Source of the DNA: Allacma fusca
Lineage: Eukaryota > Arthropoda > Collembola > Symphypleona > Sminthuridae
Direction: 5' to 3'
NCBI GenBank assembly: GCA_947179485.1
Contig: OX359246.1
Location: 34,451,632 to 34,515,631, forward strand
DNA: 64,000 nt
Below the pieces are notes generated by a model that searched no databases, was not told the DNA's origin, and saw only the letters and a program-made list of their open reading frames with translations. Numbering within the stretch: position 1 is the stretch's first letter; each line of letters starts with the position of its first letter. Both the position numbers and the translations under genes were made by a program. Below, piece after piece: positions 11,629 to 23,639 of this stretch.

Positions 11629-12304
11629 TTGTATATAGATGCAAAAGTCCACCCGCTCAAAAAACTGAAACTCGACCCGACAACCATGAAAGTGAAAACC
11701 TTAGATGACCTATTTGATGAAATCTCCAAACTTCGTTCAGAGGTAGCCTCTATTAGAACTGATGTGACCGACATCAAATCGACAATCTTACCACAAGTCA
11801 CAGAAAACACAGACAGAATTAACAACCTCACAAAAAGACTCGAACAACTGGAGATGAATGAGAGGAAGCTATGGAATCCCATTCAAGGATACAGAAACTC
11901 CAGCAGAACTTGAGACTCAAATTCAATCATTCGTAAGTCAAACCTTAAAAATTGGCCCAGGAAAAGTTCAATTTCATGACTTTTGGAGTCTAGGCAAACC
12001 ATCCTCATTGACACGCCCGATCCTGATTAAACTTGCTAAAGAAAGCCAACGTGGAATTATTTTCGAACATGCAAAGAATCTCAAAGGAACCATTTTTCGG
12101 ATCCAGGACGATCTTCCACCATCCATGAGGCTCAAAATGTCCATCCTAATACGCATGAGAAAGGAAGCCCAAGATCAGAACCGTACTGCCAAAATAACCA
12201 AATCTGGAATTGTTATTGACGGATGTCCCTACAAATTGAACCACAAAAATGAACTTGTCCCCATTCCCAACAAGGTCCCCACATTTGCAGCCCCAAATAC
12301 ATAT
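11629..12304 (+). pseudogene. LINE ORF1 (L1 ORF1p-like RNA-binding protein), truncated
   Basis: The first part is a coiled-coil segment with regular Leu/Ile spacing (residues about 20-80) ending near KRLEQLE. Then, in a frame shifted by one near 11870, come the GIP and FEHAKNL boxes and a C-terminal domain as in Transposase_22/L1 ORF1p, the trimeric RNA chaperone that coats LINE RNA. The sequence stops being LINE at 12304 where the LTR of the inserted element begins; the codons after that belong to the LTR. The frame change near 11870 shows decay independent of the insertion. Confidence 0.75.
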
Positions 12305-12633
12305 TATCAGGGTTGGGGAAATAAAAAGGAGGAGGAGATAAAAATATATCGAAGATTAGTACAATGTACTAGACTTTATTCAATCAAATGAAAAGAGCAG
12401 GAGGCAAAACGAGACGCACCACGTTTGTTAACATATAATAGTAGAGTGATACTTAACAATTATCTCCACTATGGAGAGATCGGCCTTCCTATAGTTAGCA
12501 TTAGCTAACTATATTAATTTAACAAGAAATTAAATTGTAGATTTAATTTCAACAATTGGATAACTGAAATAAATATTTTAGTTAAACCAAACATGGCCAG
12601 TCGAGGATGCTTGCAGCGGAGACGACCATGACA
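12305..12633 (-). repeat. 3' LTR of the deleted gypsy-like element
   Basis: 329 bp; ends (minus strand) in CCCTGATA rather than the usual CA. Matches 16160-16488 with 7 substitutions. Confidence 0.9.
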
Positions 12634-12892
12634 TGACCCCTCCCACTGGGGGGTACTCCAGCGCATCCAGCGTAAGGACCCGGATGAGTAAGTTGAGTTC
12701 TACGAGCCTCCGTAGTGGTCCTTGACTCACTGTCGTAATTGCCGACCCTTGGTTCACGGATATTCGTAGAAACACGTCGTAACGAATTTGAAGATACAGG
12801 CAGTTGCTTATCTGTAACAAACCGCTTAAGTCGACTTCGTACCGTCAATATTGGAGGTTCGACTACAATGTCCATTAAAGAAGGTATCCGGT

Positions 12893-13561
12893 TTATTTCC
12901 GGAACAGTACAGAGATCCATAGAAGAAGTAATGGTTTCCACTTCAGTGGTGGGAAACGAGATTGTGAAGCCAATCGAAGAAATAAATACCTAGGAATATC
13001 GGCTTCCTGAACGTTTCTGGGTTCACGAAATGGTAATGGTTCCAGCACGTGACCACAATCTGGAACTTCACAATGCAGTAAACAAAGAGGTTCGGAATTC
13101 AACTTTGGGGAATCAGGAAACTTTGGGTTATCGCGTAGATCTTTACACAAATAAGTGACAACATTAATTTGGGAGACAATTTTAAAGGGGCAAGGTAAAA
13201 ATTTATTAACACATCCAGTTTTTCTAGAATGGTCTGCAACAAGAACTTTTTCATCAAGAAGATACAATCGAGGAGAAGGTAGGGGGTCAAAGTTAAGATT
13301 TTCCAATTCTCGTTGGGAGTTATGGGGGTCAGCTACATTGTCGTTTGGAGTAAAATCGATGCTGGGGAATAATTCATCACAAGACATTTCTGGTCTGAGG
13401 GAGCAAATAATATCTGGGGAAACGTCTTGACCTTCCGGGGAAGCAAAATCAACAGGGTGTTTAAAATAGGTATCAGTATAAAATGAAATATTTGAAAAAT
13501 CAGGTTTAAAATTTTCAAATCCAGGAGGAATAGAGCTATTCAAGGGAATTGGTTGGTACAA
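12893..13561 (-). pseudogene. Integrase C-terminal remnant of the deleted element
   Basis: Open frame of 222 codons. Its middle part, around YLLDEKVLVADHSRKTG and CPFKIVSQI, reads like the SH3/GPF-type C-terminal module of gypsy integrase. The residues before it look like linker sequence from elsewhere in the polyprotein, and the last part extends to the downstream region of the element. The catalytic DDE core is absent. The join probably reflects a large internal deletion between the protease linker and this module. Function today: none expected beyond being carried in the element. Confidence 0.55.
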
Positions 13562-13745
13562 TTTGTGGGAGCGTCAAAGGGATAAATTTCTTTCTCGTAG
13601 ATTGTTGCAATAGTAAAAGATTCAGAAGTAATACTATTTTCAAACTCAGTTTGAACAGCAATTGAAGAAACAGTAGGTTTGGGATTTGGGCATGGGGATA
13701 GAATGGTGGACAACTGGGGAAAAGAAAGTAAATCAGAACCAAAAT

Positions 13746-14120
13746 CTAATACAGCATTATACGTTCTGAGAAAATTAATCCAATTATGACATCAAATGAT
13801 GCTTTAGGAACTATCCAGAATTTCCATTCGGTGAATAAACCATTTATTTTCACAGGGAGTTTAACTTTATGAGTAATTAGTAAATTACAGGAATCTTGGA
13901 CAGCGAGGGACAGGGACACCGGTGTAACTAATGGGGTTACAATTCCTTGAGTGGTCTTCGGTAACTTAGTAAAGAAATGTTCACTAATTACCGATACAGC
14001 TGGTCCACTATCAATGAGAGCATCACATTCAAGGAAGGCAATACTAGCCGATAAATACAACAGTTTAGAGTTAGATGAATTCTCTTTTGGAAGGACTGGG
14101 AGAAATGGAAAGGTTTTCAT
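13746..14120 (-). pseudogene. Gypsy-like aspartic protease remnant
   Basis: 124-codon open frame with the retropepsin box LIDSGPA (catalytic Asp-Ser-Gly) around residue 37 and an IIGL box near the end, the two conserved elements of the half-barrel. Such proteases cut Gag-Pol in the particle. Downstream, the coding character continues in another frame to about 13561 and then joins the integrase remnant. It is downstream of gag on the same strand, in the usual order. No reverse transcriptase follows. Confidence 0.65.
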
Positions 14121-15255
14121 GCGTGATATTTGGGGAGCAGGGGGAATAAAATGAATTGGTGAGATTGGGGAATTCCTATATCCTTTGGAATATCAGCAGG
14201 TAGGGATGAATTGTTACATAAAGCGGTTGAAGTTATAGTCTGATTTCTCCATGTGGTCAGGCTATTCAGTTTTACGCAATCATCAAATGTAGGGTATTGA
14301 TACTGGGAATTTTGATTAAAATGAGGTTGATCATTAATAGTTTCCATATTATTGGAAATCAAAGATGGGGTTTGATTAATCGAATTCTTAAATGTAGGTT
14401 TGGAATTTCCATTGGGGTTCCAGTTTCCATTTTGACGATTATTAGTGGAATAATCTTGGAAACTATTATGACGTTGTGTAGAACGTTGTAAATTAAGAAA
14501 TTCATAGCACGTAGCCGCAATGTGTCCAAATTTTCCACATATTTGGCAACTGGGACGGTTGGATGAATGGGATGATGGGTTTTGAGAAATCAGAGGTATA
14601 ACCTGCGGGAAAGGAGCTAAATCTTCTTTGGGCTGAGAAGGAATGGAGTTGTATAATTCTGAATGAGTTATAAATTCAGTTGGGATAGGATTTAAGGGTT
14701 GGGAAACATATAATTGGAAATAGGGATTTTCACAATGATAAAGGAAGTATTTTTCAAACTGGGCAACGGTACTGTCTGGGTTTAATTGGGATCGTAGGGT
14801 AAATCCAAGTTGAACAGGTAGGCCTTCAACTAAATGGTCAATCTTTACTTAATCATTCATTTGCGGGTCAATGTCATAATATAATCCTAATTTATCTAAT
14901 ACATAATCCATTGGGGACTCTTTGCCAATCAGGAATTTCGATTTTGATTTAATTCAATGGCAATCTTTCTGGAATCGGGTTCTGGGAATTGTAGGAATAG
15001 CAAATGCTTAAAAATGACAAATTTATCATTGGCATTGTCAGCATCTAAATCACTAATTACACCTTGATTAGTAAATTTCCACCAATTGGCAGCTTGACTT
15101 TCGAGTAAACGGTACATATTCCTTAGAATCCAATGAGTATCAATTTTTAAAAGCATACAATCTTCATTTAAACAGAATAGCCATGATTTAGCTGAGGATT
15201 TGCCGTCGAACTTCGGGTGTTTGGAAATTAATTCGGAATAAAATAATTGGGACAT
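14121..15255 (-). pseudogene. Gypsy-like Gag, broken
   Basis: Starts with ATG at 15255 and reads as a capsid-like protein (Trp-rich helices, residues 1-100), then meets a frame change near 14930 and a stop near 14850 before continuing. A canonical zinc knuckle C-x2-C-x4-H-x4-C is encoded at 14507-14548, followed by an Asn/Gln-rich tail. It is similar in design to the Gag at 3876-4871, but the sequences are clearly different families. Confidence 0.7.
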
Positions 15256-16159
15256 AGTTTATACGGATTTATCAATATTAAGTTTAAAAAAATTTATAAG
15301 AAGGGGGAAGTTAGATTAAATAGGAATTATGGGAGGGAAAGTTAAATGTTTGAAAGGAATTATGGAGGGGAGGGACAGTTCGAAGTTCAAGGGAAATTAT
15401 GGGGAAGAGGGGGAGTTACATGTTTGAAGAAAATTAAGAGTAGTTAATGGTTGGAAAAGAAATGGGAGAGAGGAGGGCGGTTTAAGGATTTAAATATAAA
15501 AATAGAGTAGGTTGACAAAAGTCAATTTAAAAATAATAAATTCCGGTAGTATTTATAATATTTACCAAATAATAATAAACCTAAGCACAAGTGATATTTA
15601 ATGTGTATAACTGTAATTGCGAGTGTGATTATTGCTATTTGCAATTAATCACGATGTTAATTGTAATCACAAAATTTATTAAAATATTCATAAATGGTTG
15701 GTTACCTACTTGCTTGGCATAATTAGTACTCTAATATATGAGAGGCACTTTTCCCGTAACACCACTTTTTTTATAGAAAGGAAGTCACAAAAAGTAATGG
15801 GAAAGGATAGGGGGAAATGCTCAATGATTAAGGATAGGGATTTTCAATTAAATTACTTTTCTCAAAAACTGGAATTGAAAATAAAATAAAAATGTTTATT
15901 TGATACTGGGAAATAAAATTGTCAATGACAACTATGCAAAAATAAATATAAACAACTCTAAAGTCTTACTGATTTGAGGGAAATGGCTAGAAAATAGAAT
16001 AGCCGATAGATGGCGACACAGGGAGCAGCGGACACAGGGACGTAATAGAGGGCAGCACAACGGCAAAGTCACTCCAGATGGTGCCAGATGTAGGGGAAAA
16101 CACAATTAAATTAAGACTACGGGAGGGTAGTTTTAAACGAAGGTAATCTACCCCGCACC
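15256..16159 (-). other. Leader of the deleted gypsy-like element
   Basis: AT- and purine-rich sequence between the 5' LTR and gag of the minus-strand element. No gene. TGGCACCATCTGG (minus strand, about 16073-16085) could be a displaced primer-binding-like sequence, but it lies some 75 bases from the LTR, so I do not call it. Confidence 0.5.
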
Positions 16160-16488
16160 TATCAGGGTTGGGGAAATAAAAAGGAGGAGGAGATAAAAAT
16201 ATATCGAAGATTAGTACAATGTACTAGACTTTATTCAATCAAATGAAAAGAGCACGAGGCAAAACGAGACGCACCACGTTTGTTAAAATATAATAGTAGA
16301 GTGATCCTTAACAATTATCTCCGCTATGGAGAGATCGGCCTTCCTATAGTTAGCATTAGCTAACTATATTAATTTAAAAAGAAATTAAATTGTAGATTTA
16401 ATTTCAACAATTGGATAACTAAAATAAATATTTTAGTTAAACCAAACATGGCCAGTCGATGATGCTTGCAGCGGAGACGACCATGACA
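16160..16488 (-). repeat. 5' LTR of the deleted gypsy-like element
   Basis: 329 bp, partner of 12305-12633. The ATAT target duplication follows at 16489-16492, after which the LINE resumes. Confidence 0.9.
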
Positions 16489-16516
16489 ATATATGAGCTA
16501 CTGATGTGAACCCGCC

Positions 16517-19500
16517 TCTTCATTAAATAAATCAGACAACATTAAAATTGTCTTCTGGAATGTAAATGGTGTATCAGCTATTGACAAAACCTTCTTTCAT
16601 GACTTTTATAACCTACAGTGTGAAATTTTTTGTTTTGTGGAAACCTGGCTACCTGATAACAGTACTCTCAACTTTTGTGACTACAACCTAATTAAAATTG
16701 ATGCGACAAAAGATCCGGGAGTTACAAGGGGAAGGTACAAAGGTGGAATTATTTGCGGTGTGAAAAAAATCTAACTTACACATTAATTCACTCAGATACG
16801 TGGTTCCTAGTAATTAAACTTAATTTAATCAAAGCGCTGCGAGACACAATCTGTATTTTCTGCTATATTAATCCCTGCTGAGTAAATACTGGAATAGATA
16901 CAATTATGCAACATGTCAAAAACGGTAGTACCTATTATAATAACGTTTTTCTTCTTGGTGACTTCAATTGCAGAGTCGTTGCTTTACAAACTATAGGGCA
17001 TGGCACACGGAGATTGTCTCGAGACCCCAAAACTAGTCCTTGTGGAATTAACTTAATTGACAAAGCTTCGGATCTAAATTTGACCCTGGTGAATGGGAGC
17101 TTCTGCGGTGACATTCCAGGAGACTTTACTTTCATTGGTCCTAAAGGACACAGTGTGATTGACTTATGCTTCGCATCTAACAACATAACAGTGTTTATTG
17201 AATCCTTTAAAATCCTATCAAGTCATCACTCGGACCACCTGCCAGCTATTCTGAATCTTGGAAAGCAAACAATATCTCAAACAAGAAACCCAAAAATCCT
17301 CTGGAATACGGAGATATCGGCCAAATTCTCCCAATCCATGCTAGAGCGATTGCTAATTGACGAGGATGATTCTATGGAAGCCATGGATTCAAAACTTACC
17401 GTTGCCATTACTGACAGCATCAATAGCCTTGCCCTGATTCGAAACTCAAACAACATGAAGGAAATCAAAGCGCGTTGGTTTGATAGTGCTTGTCTCACCC
17501 TAAAACGGAGAATGAATAAACAAATACGGCAATTAAGAAAATCTAATCATAACAAATCCTGCTTCGACGAATATCTGAAACTGAAACATGATTATAGAGT
17601 TCAAACCGATCAGTCCAAAACAGCACACTTACAAAAAATTCAGGAAATTGTTTCAAACTCAAAACATAGCTCCGACTTTTGGAAAGCTGTCAAACAATTG
17701 CAACCAAAAAAAGATTCTTCCATCAACAAGATCTCGGGTGAAGACTGGTTCGTACACTACAGCTCCCTGTTCAAATCCAACTTAACTCCTGAACCTCCCG
17801 TCAACAATTCTAACCGATTCAATTTCATACTTGACAGTTCGTTCATGATATGCGAACTGAAGTCTGCAATAAAAAACCTAAAAAACAAGAAAGCTCCAGG
17901 AAATGATGGGATAATCAACGAGATATGGAAATGTCTTTCTGAAACAACAATTATTGATCTATCAAAAATATTTACAAACATTTACTTAACAGGACAGGTG
18001 CCAAAAAGTTGGACCAGAGTGAACATAACACCAATATTCAAAAGAGGTGACCTGAATAATCCATCAAACTTTAGACTCAATCTCACTCGTTATGACGAAG
18101 TTGAAGCTCTTCACATCAATCCTAAATGAGAGACTTTTAAGATGGGACCGACACAATAATCATTTCACAGATCTACAAGCAGCATACAGACCTCGAATGG
18201 GCTGCACAAATCACCTGTTCCTCTTAAAATCTCTCATTATGAAACAACTGAGGGAGAACAAAAAACTGTACTGCTTCTTCATTGACCTGTCCGGCGCGTT
18301 TGACTCTGTATCCCACTCTATCCTCTGGAAAAAACTTGACAAAGCAGGCATTAGCTCAAAATTCATTCAATGCATTCAGTCATTTTACAATGATGCTCAT
18401 GCATGCATTAAAATGGCATCAGGATTTACAGAACCGATCAATATCAACATTGGTGTACTCCAAGGGGAAAGTCTATCACCAACACTCTAACTTTTTTATT
18501 AATGATATTATATCTATGCTAAATAACTCCTTCACAACTCCTGTAAAGATTGACAATCGTAGATTGCACGCTCTACTTTACGCTGATGATCTTGTTTTGT
18601 TCGCCTACTCAGCTGAAAGTCTCCAGCAAAAGATTGATATCCTCAAACAATATTTCAAAACAAATCTGCTCACCCTTAATGTAAACAAATCCAAAATCTG
18701 CATTTTTAGAAATGGAGGAAAGCTCTTAAAGAGAGAACGATTTACGTGGGGTCAAAGTGAACTTCAAATTGTGAATGAATTTAAATATCTAGGTGTTATA
18801 TTCTCACAATCTGGCAGTACCTATAAGACTTTTCAGGACTTTTCTGCTCGCAGTCGCACTGCACTCTCATCGCTTTGGCCAATCTTTACTAAGGGTGAAC
18901 TTCCACTCGGCCAAAGTCACTTCAAACTCTACAACTCAATCGTAAAAACTGTACTTACATACGGCGCAGAGGTGTGGGGTCTCAGACATCTCTAAGAAAT
19001 AGATAACTTGCAATGCTCGTTTGTTAAAAAATTACTAAAACTACCACGCTCAACTCCAAACTTTTTCATTCGTTTAGAAACCAATCTAACTAATTCTAGT
19101 GTAAATATAATAAAGCAAGCACTGAAACTCTGGGCAAAATCACTGGATCAACGAAACCCTCTTCTTCAGTCCTGCTATAACGATCACTGTGGACTCAAAG
19201 GCTCCATTAAAAACAACTGGGCTCTACAGCTTAAGAATGCACTAAATGATGCTGTAGACCCTCAGCTCTGGGACTGCAAAGACGCATACACTGTGTCAAC
19301 TTCCATCCCCAAAATCATAGAACAATATAAAATCAACTGTGTCAACATAGAAGTCTCTAAAATGCAACATTCCAATTACATTCCACATTACAAATACATA
19401 AAAACCAAAGTTAAACAAGAAAACTACATAAACAACAATCTTCCAATACACATTGCCAACATTATTGCCAGAATCCGCTTGAACTCCGACATCCTATACT

Positions 19501-19754
19501 TTGGCAAAACCTCCTTAGCTAAAAGTAACCTCTGTAAATTATGCTCCGAATTAATAGATGAGTGTAACTGGAACCACTACATTTTTACTTGTAAAAACCT
19601 ACTGTCACTCAGGGAAACTTTATTCTCCAACAGAATACAAGAAAATGATCTCACTTTAAAGTGGTACAACCTAATACAATGTAATACCCATGACTGCAGC
19701 TTACTCATATATAATTTCTTCCTTGAACTTTGTAAATTATTAAATGAAAATTAA
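16517..19754 (+). pseudogene. LINE ORF2: endonuclease, reverse transcriptase, CCHC
   Basis: N-terminal apurinic-type endonuclease: FWNVNG near 16555, a VETW box near 16640, GDFN at about 16959, and SSHHSDHLP near 17220. Reverse transcriptase: APGNDGI near 17895, FFIDLSGAFDSV near 18280, QGESLSP near 18465, and the catalytic YADD at 18579-18590. C-terminal Cys/His cluster (CKLC...NHYIFTC, 19540-19600). Frame breaks near 16770 and 16880, near 18080 and 18487, plus an in-frame TAA at 18993-18995, make it non-functional. The enzyme would nick target DNA and prime reverse transcription of its own RNA. Confidence 0.85.
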
Positions 19755-19828
19755 GTCATTGTAATCACATATTGAAGTGGCGATAGCCCAAATTAAAAAA
19801 ACCTTACATACATACATACAGTGAAGTC

Positions 19829-20630
19829 CAAAATCGTTATTTAAATTTTTTATTAACTTTTAGCAAGCGAATCGTTGTTACAGTGGTGGCCTACACCAAT
19901 TGATAAGTTTTGACTCCGAAAAAAACCTCCAAACAATCAAAACCCGTTTTCCGCGCTATGATGGTACAGATAAGAAATTTCTGAGGATAAGTGAAGGGCC
20001 CACTGAACAAATTTTACTTTACTTTACCATTGATTTATTACTATTTATTTGTTAAATTGAGAAATAAATTTCCAATTCATGAGAGCATCCATTTTGGGAA
20101 TCTTGTAATAAAATGTACTCTTAACCTAGACAAAGTACTGACACCTTAAGTATACATATTATTGAACAGAAACCATTTTTTACGTTTTACAACAGATTTT
20201 CATGCAAAATTTAAATCCAAACTTGAGCCAAAATTAAAACGTGTAACATGTAATAATTTTGATACGTAAAGTACACATAAGCACATAAAGTTTAATCAGG
20301 TCTGTTTCATGACATTTCCCAAACCAGATGACAATCGTACAGGTAAATATAAACAAAAAATGTGTTTATGCTCATCGCAAATTAATCGAATATGTTAGCA
20401 TTACATGCATATCCAAAATAAATAATTATTTTGTAGTTATGATATTTGGCCTGCTGTAGCTACATGTTATCTGTAATATAATAAGAACGTTATAACTAAA
20501 TTATTACATTGAATGCAATCTACGAATATATGTTTACTCTTTGTTCAAATTGTTTAAAAAATTTAAGAAATCTTGCATTCCGTGACGTGGGAAGGTTAGG
20601 CACCTCTTTTTCGAAATTTCAAGATTTTTT
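19829..20630. other. AT-rich intergenic sequence after the LINE
   Basis: No open frame, repeat boundary or RNA gene that I can support in these 800 bases. Confidence 0.5.
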
Positions 20631-21110
20631 TCAAAAAACTATTTGACCGATTTCAATCACATAAGCGACTACGATTTTCATAAGCAATACTCGCAACGAA
20701 TTGCATTGAAGTTGATTCAGTAGTTTTAGGGATTATTGTCATTTGACTTGAACTTCAAAATTTCAGATTTTTTTGATAAACACCCGGGGAGATTTCAACC
20801 ACATATGCAATAACCATTACTATTTACATAAGCAATACTCATAAACAATTTCAAATAGATTCAGTAGTTTTAGAGATAACTGTCATTTGACTTGAAGTCC
20901 AAAAGTTCAACAATTTTTCTCTCAAAACTATCATACCGATTTTAACCAAATATTAACTCAGGTTTTCGAGTGACACAAGTAATGTCCATAAAACATTTTA
21001 TTAAAACGGTCTTGTAGTTTTTGAGATATCCTGTGGAAGGACACACGCACGGACACACGCACGTACGACAAGGCTTTTTTACTAGGGGCTGACGCCACCC
21101 TAAAAACCAA
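20631..21110. repeat. Degenerate tandem repeat, period about 147 bp
   Basis: Three diverged units (about 20631-20780, 20781-20927, 20928-21050) share the phrases CCGATTTCAA, CATAAGCAATACTC, GATTCAGTAGTTTTAGRGAT and TGTCATTTGACTTGAA. The last unit ends in GAGATATCCTGTGGAAGGACACACG and a GACGCCACCCTAAAAA tail that is related, in reverse, to sequence near 44725. Confidence 0.6.
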
Positions 21111-22320
21111 ATTGGATTTCAAATACTGACAATTAATTATTCCCTGTGTACTACCTAATGGGAACCGAAAAATTTAATGTGTCGATTTTCGGTTTTAACC
21201 GAAATTCCGTTAGTTTCATTTATACATATTATTTATAGGTTATTTAGTGCTTTGACGAACATTTCAACATTTTTCATGATCTAAGCCTTAAATAATCGAG
21301 CCTTAAAAATTTGACTTCTTAACGTAATATTTGTAGAACCCCAGACCCTATCTTTCTAATGGGAACATTTTGTTCTCACGTTGGGCCCAGGTTCAACGGA
21401 ATTTGTTGGTTGTACCCGAGTTAATATATTGCTCATCTAAATTGTCTGCAGTTCACTACATTAAAATGACATGATTTTTATGCAGAATGAAAGTGTAATC
21501 TGCCCTAATTCCTGGAAAAATGGCTTGAGTAAAACCAATGTACGTCAGGTTTCCCAAAGATTTCTTTTGTAGTTTTCATACGCGGAGAAAAAATACTATG
21601 GTTCCTTTAAATAGAAATCTCTGATCGTCCATTTGTAATACGCTTATATACATGTGTTTACAGTATGAATAGGAAGTTCATTTTAAAGTCGTAAGCAGTT
21701 TTAGAAAACAGTATCTGGAATAATTTAATTATATTCCAATGGTCATATCGTGCGCAAGTGTTTTACAAATTGTAATGTTCAATATGACCTTTGCCATCAA
21801 CAATGAATTGGATTGATGAATTGAAATGCCACAATTGATGCAAGCCTTTACTACACATGTACCCTGGCATTGCATAACTTAAAGTAGTGCTTGCTCAACT
21901 TTGGCTTAACATATGTTGTGAGCTGTCTATACAATACTTGATAGGTATAACTGAAGATAAATACGTCAAATGGCTTACACCCATGAAATGTTTACATACC
22001 TCAATGTTACCATAGAAAGCCCATTAAGAAAGAGCGGGGTTCAAAGCGCCGAATTTAAAATAAAGGCAAACTGGATTTTCAAGTGGTGTCTAAAAATAGT
22101 TTGGCAAAATCAAACGCAATTAAAACTTCTACTAAAGCAAGTTAGAATTAATAATGAGTTAGTTCTTAGGCTTGAGGAAGAAAATTCAGAAGTTAAAGAA
22201 ACTTAATTGTAGCTATTTGAATTATTGAAGATTCGGACAAGGTAAATAAGACAAACACTTTTGCAAAATGTTTTGATATAGAATGACATTAACTATTTAT
22301 TTTAATGTACAAAGGTTCCG
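21111..22320. other. Stretch with no supported gene
   Basis: One 78-codon frame at 21970-22206 has a Lys/Glu-rich, possibly coiled-coil end (ELVLRLEEENSEVKE). No relative is recognised and no splice partners are evident, so I leave it uncalled. Confidence 0.4.
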
Positions 22321-22369
22321 TACAATTTAGAAGCACTCATTGTCAACCGGCTGGTGTGACCATAAAGTG

Positions 22370-22874
22370 CCACTGTTTTCGGAGAAACTCTTTATTCAGC
22401 ACTTCCGTATGAATTTCCAAGCTTTCGATTTCATTGTGGCGAAACTTGGAGGTGTGTTGTTTAAAGAGATGTTTGTCTTTACGTACTTATTATGATTTTA
22501 TAAAATCGTTGCACAGGTACCTTATGACAATATGAATTGTAAATTTTAAGGAAACTTAGAGAGATTCTGTCCCAGTACGAAAACTTTTGCTGTTGGGGTG
22601 AAACTACTTGCAACAAATTGTTATTATTTGAAAGTTGATTCCCTATTTGGTATTGGCCGAAGCACAGCGCATCTGTGTTTCAGAGTTTGTTGATGCTGTA
22701 AACTGTGTCTTGGCGACGTTGCTTATTACGTTTCCGAAGATTTTTAAAGATTTTATGGACATAGCAGGGGAAAACGAACGATTATGGCAATTTCCAATGG
22801 CATTTGGTTCTATTGATGGAAGTCATATCCCATTTAATCCACCATATCGTTTAGCTTCGGAAACAAGAATGTAG
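22370..22874 (+). pseudogene. PIF/Harbinger transposase fragment (HARBI1-like)
   Basis: Reading across several frames: FIQHFRMNFQAFDFIVAKLG near 22390-22455, then FAVGVKLLATNCYY near 22595, SLFGIGRSTAH near 22650, and finally FGSIDGSHIP near 22810. These are the successive landmarks of the PIF/Harbinger nuclease, the last one holding the first catalytic Asp. The rest of the DDE domain is missing: the frame ends at 22872 and nothing similar follows. Frame changes separate the pieces near 22460-22550 and near 22660; the first could be an intron. It is a dead relic. Confidence 0.6.
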
Positions 22875-23060
22875 AATTCACTGCTTTCCAAATGCTGACA
22901 AATGAGTATCCGTATTACGTTATGACCTTTTTGAGCCTTATCCTGCTGTTCAAATGATTTCTATGTTAAAATAAGCTATAAATATCGATGATTATAAAAT
23001 AATTCTAATAAACGACAACTAAACAAGGTTCTGCCTTGTCAGTTTTAATCATAGCTGAAT

Positions 23061-23635
23061 TTACAAATCGTGTAGACTATTACCTGTACAGTTAACCATT
23101 GCATCTACAAGGCGTTTGGATGCGGTTGCCATTCTATCAAAATGACGTAGAATTTGGTCATTGAATGTCTTCAACTCCTCTCGCATTTCTGCCAGCTTGT
23201 TTGCTTCGGCTTTCATAAATTCAAAAACCCTTTTTGCGATCTTCACAATATCAGATTTTTTCGTTCGTCTCCGCTTGACAGTTTCGTTTTCTGAGCAAGC
23301 AAAACGTTTTGTTGAGTAGACTGTTCTTAGTACTATTAATTCATGTTCATACAAATATCGATGCCATTCCATTATTAGTTACAATCCGACTCTGGCCACT
23401 CCTCGGGCAGAGGAGTGACCAATTGTTTTAATTTGTCAACATATGCCATCTGGAATCCCATTTCCCCCACCAGTACAACTTTACATTGCTTTTGGGGCCT
23501 ACGAGGGAATACATGCACAGAAATTACACCCATAAGATGACCTCTTCTGTTCAAATTCTCATGGACAGAGAAATTAAATCTTCCAGCGAGAATCGACTCT
23601 AATTTAAACTCAAGGTTAGCGACGTGTTCAGGCAC
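23061..23635 (-). pseudogene. Two minus-strand coding fragments, possibly Harbinger partner protein
   Basis: Fragment one (23375-23635) ends in LVTPLPEEWPESDCN. Fragment two (23061-23372) starts MEWHRYLYEHE and has a basic patch (KRRRTKKSD) followed by a long helix with heptad-like hydrophobics to the C-terminus. They lie in different frames a few bases apart, so together they look like one decayed protein. PIF/Harbinger elements commonly encode a second Myb/SANT-like protein with a coiled-coil end, divergent from the transposase, and the position next to 22370-22874 fits. The Myb core itself is not clear to me. Confidence 0.4.
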
Positions 23636-23639
23636 ATGT

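Larger units (their letters stand above)
12305..16488 (-). mobile_element. Internally deleted gypsy-like LTR element, 4.18 kb
   Basis: Two 329-bp LTRs (12305-12633 and 16160-16488) differ at 7 positions. On the minus strand they begin TGTCATGG. The flanks carry a 4-bp ATAT duplication (12301-12304, 16489-16492). A purine-rich tract (GTGGGAGGGGTCA, minus strand) lies next to the 3' LTR. The interior has Gag, protease and the extreme C-terminus of integrase but no reverse transcriptase, RNase H or integrase core, so it is a non-autonomous deletion derivative that needed a helper. It split the LINE at 12304. Confidence 0.9.
11270..19818 (+). mobile_element. Non-LTR retrotransposon (two ORFs), interrupted by a gypsy-like element
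   Basis: ORF1 of L1 type (11629-12304) and an apurinic-endonuclease/RT ORF2 (16517-19754) are separated only by the element at 12305-16488. The 3' end closes with a short TACA repeat. CAGTGAAGTC occurs at 11260-11269 and again at 19819-19828, which would be a 10-bp target duplication and sets the 5' end at about 11270. Both ORFs carry frame breaks, so it is inactive. The clade is uncertain: ORF1 is L1-like, while the RT and C-terminal CCHC segment fit several jockey/I/L2-like groups. Confidence 0.8.

Noticed and set aside
12582..12993. Open frames on both strands across the 3' LTR border of the deleted gypsy element
   Set aside because: They run across the LTR boundary and share no protein motif; coding in the element is accounted for by Gag, protease and the integrase remnant.
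21970..22206. 78-codon plus-strand frame with a charged helical end
   Set aside because: No recognised domain, no splice partners, and only random-length evidence.
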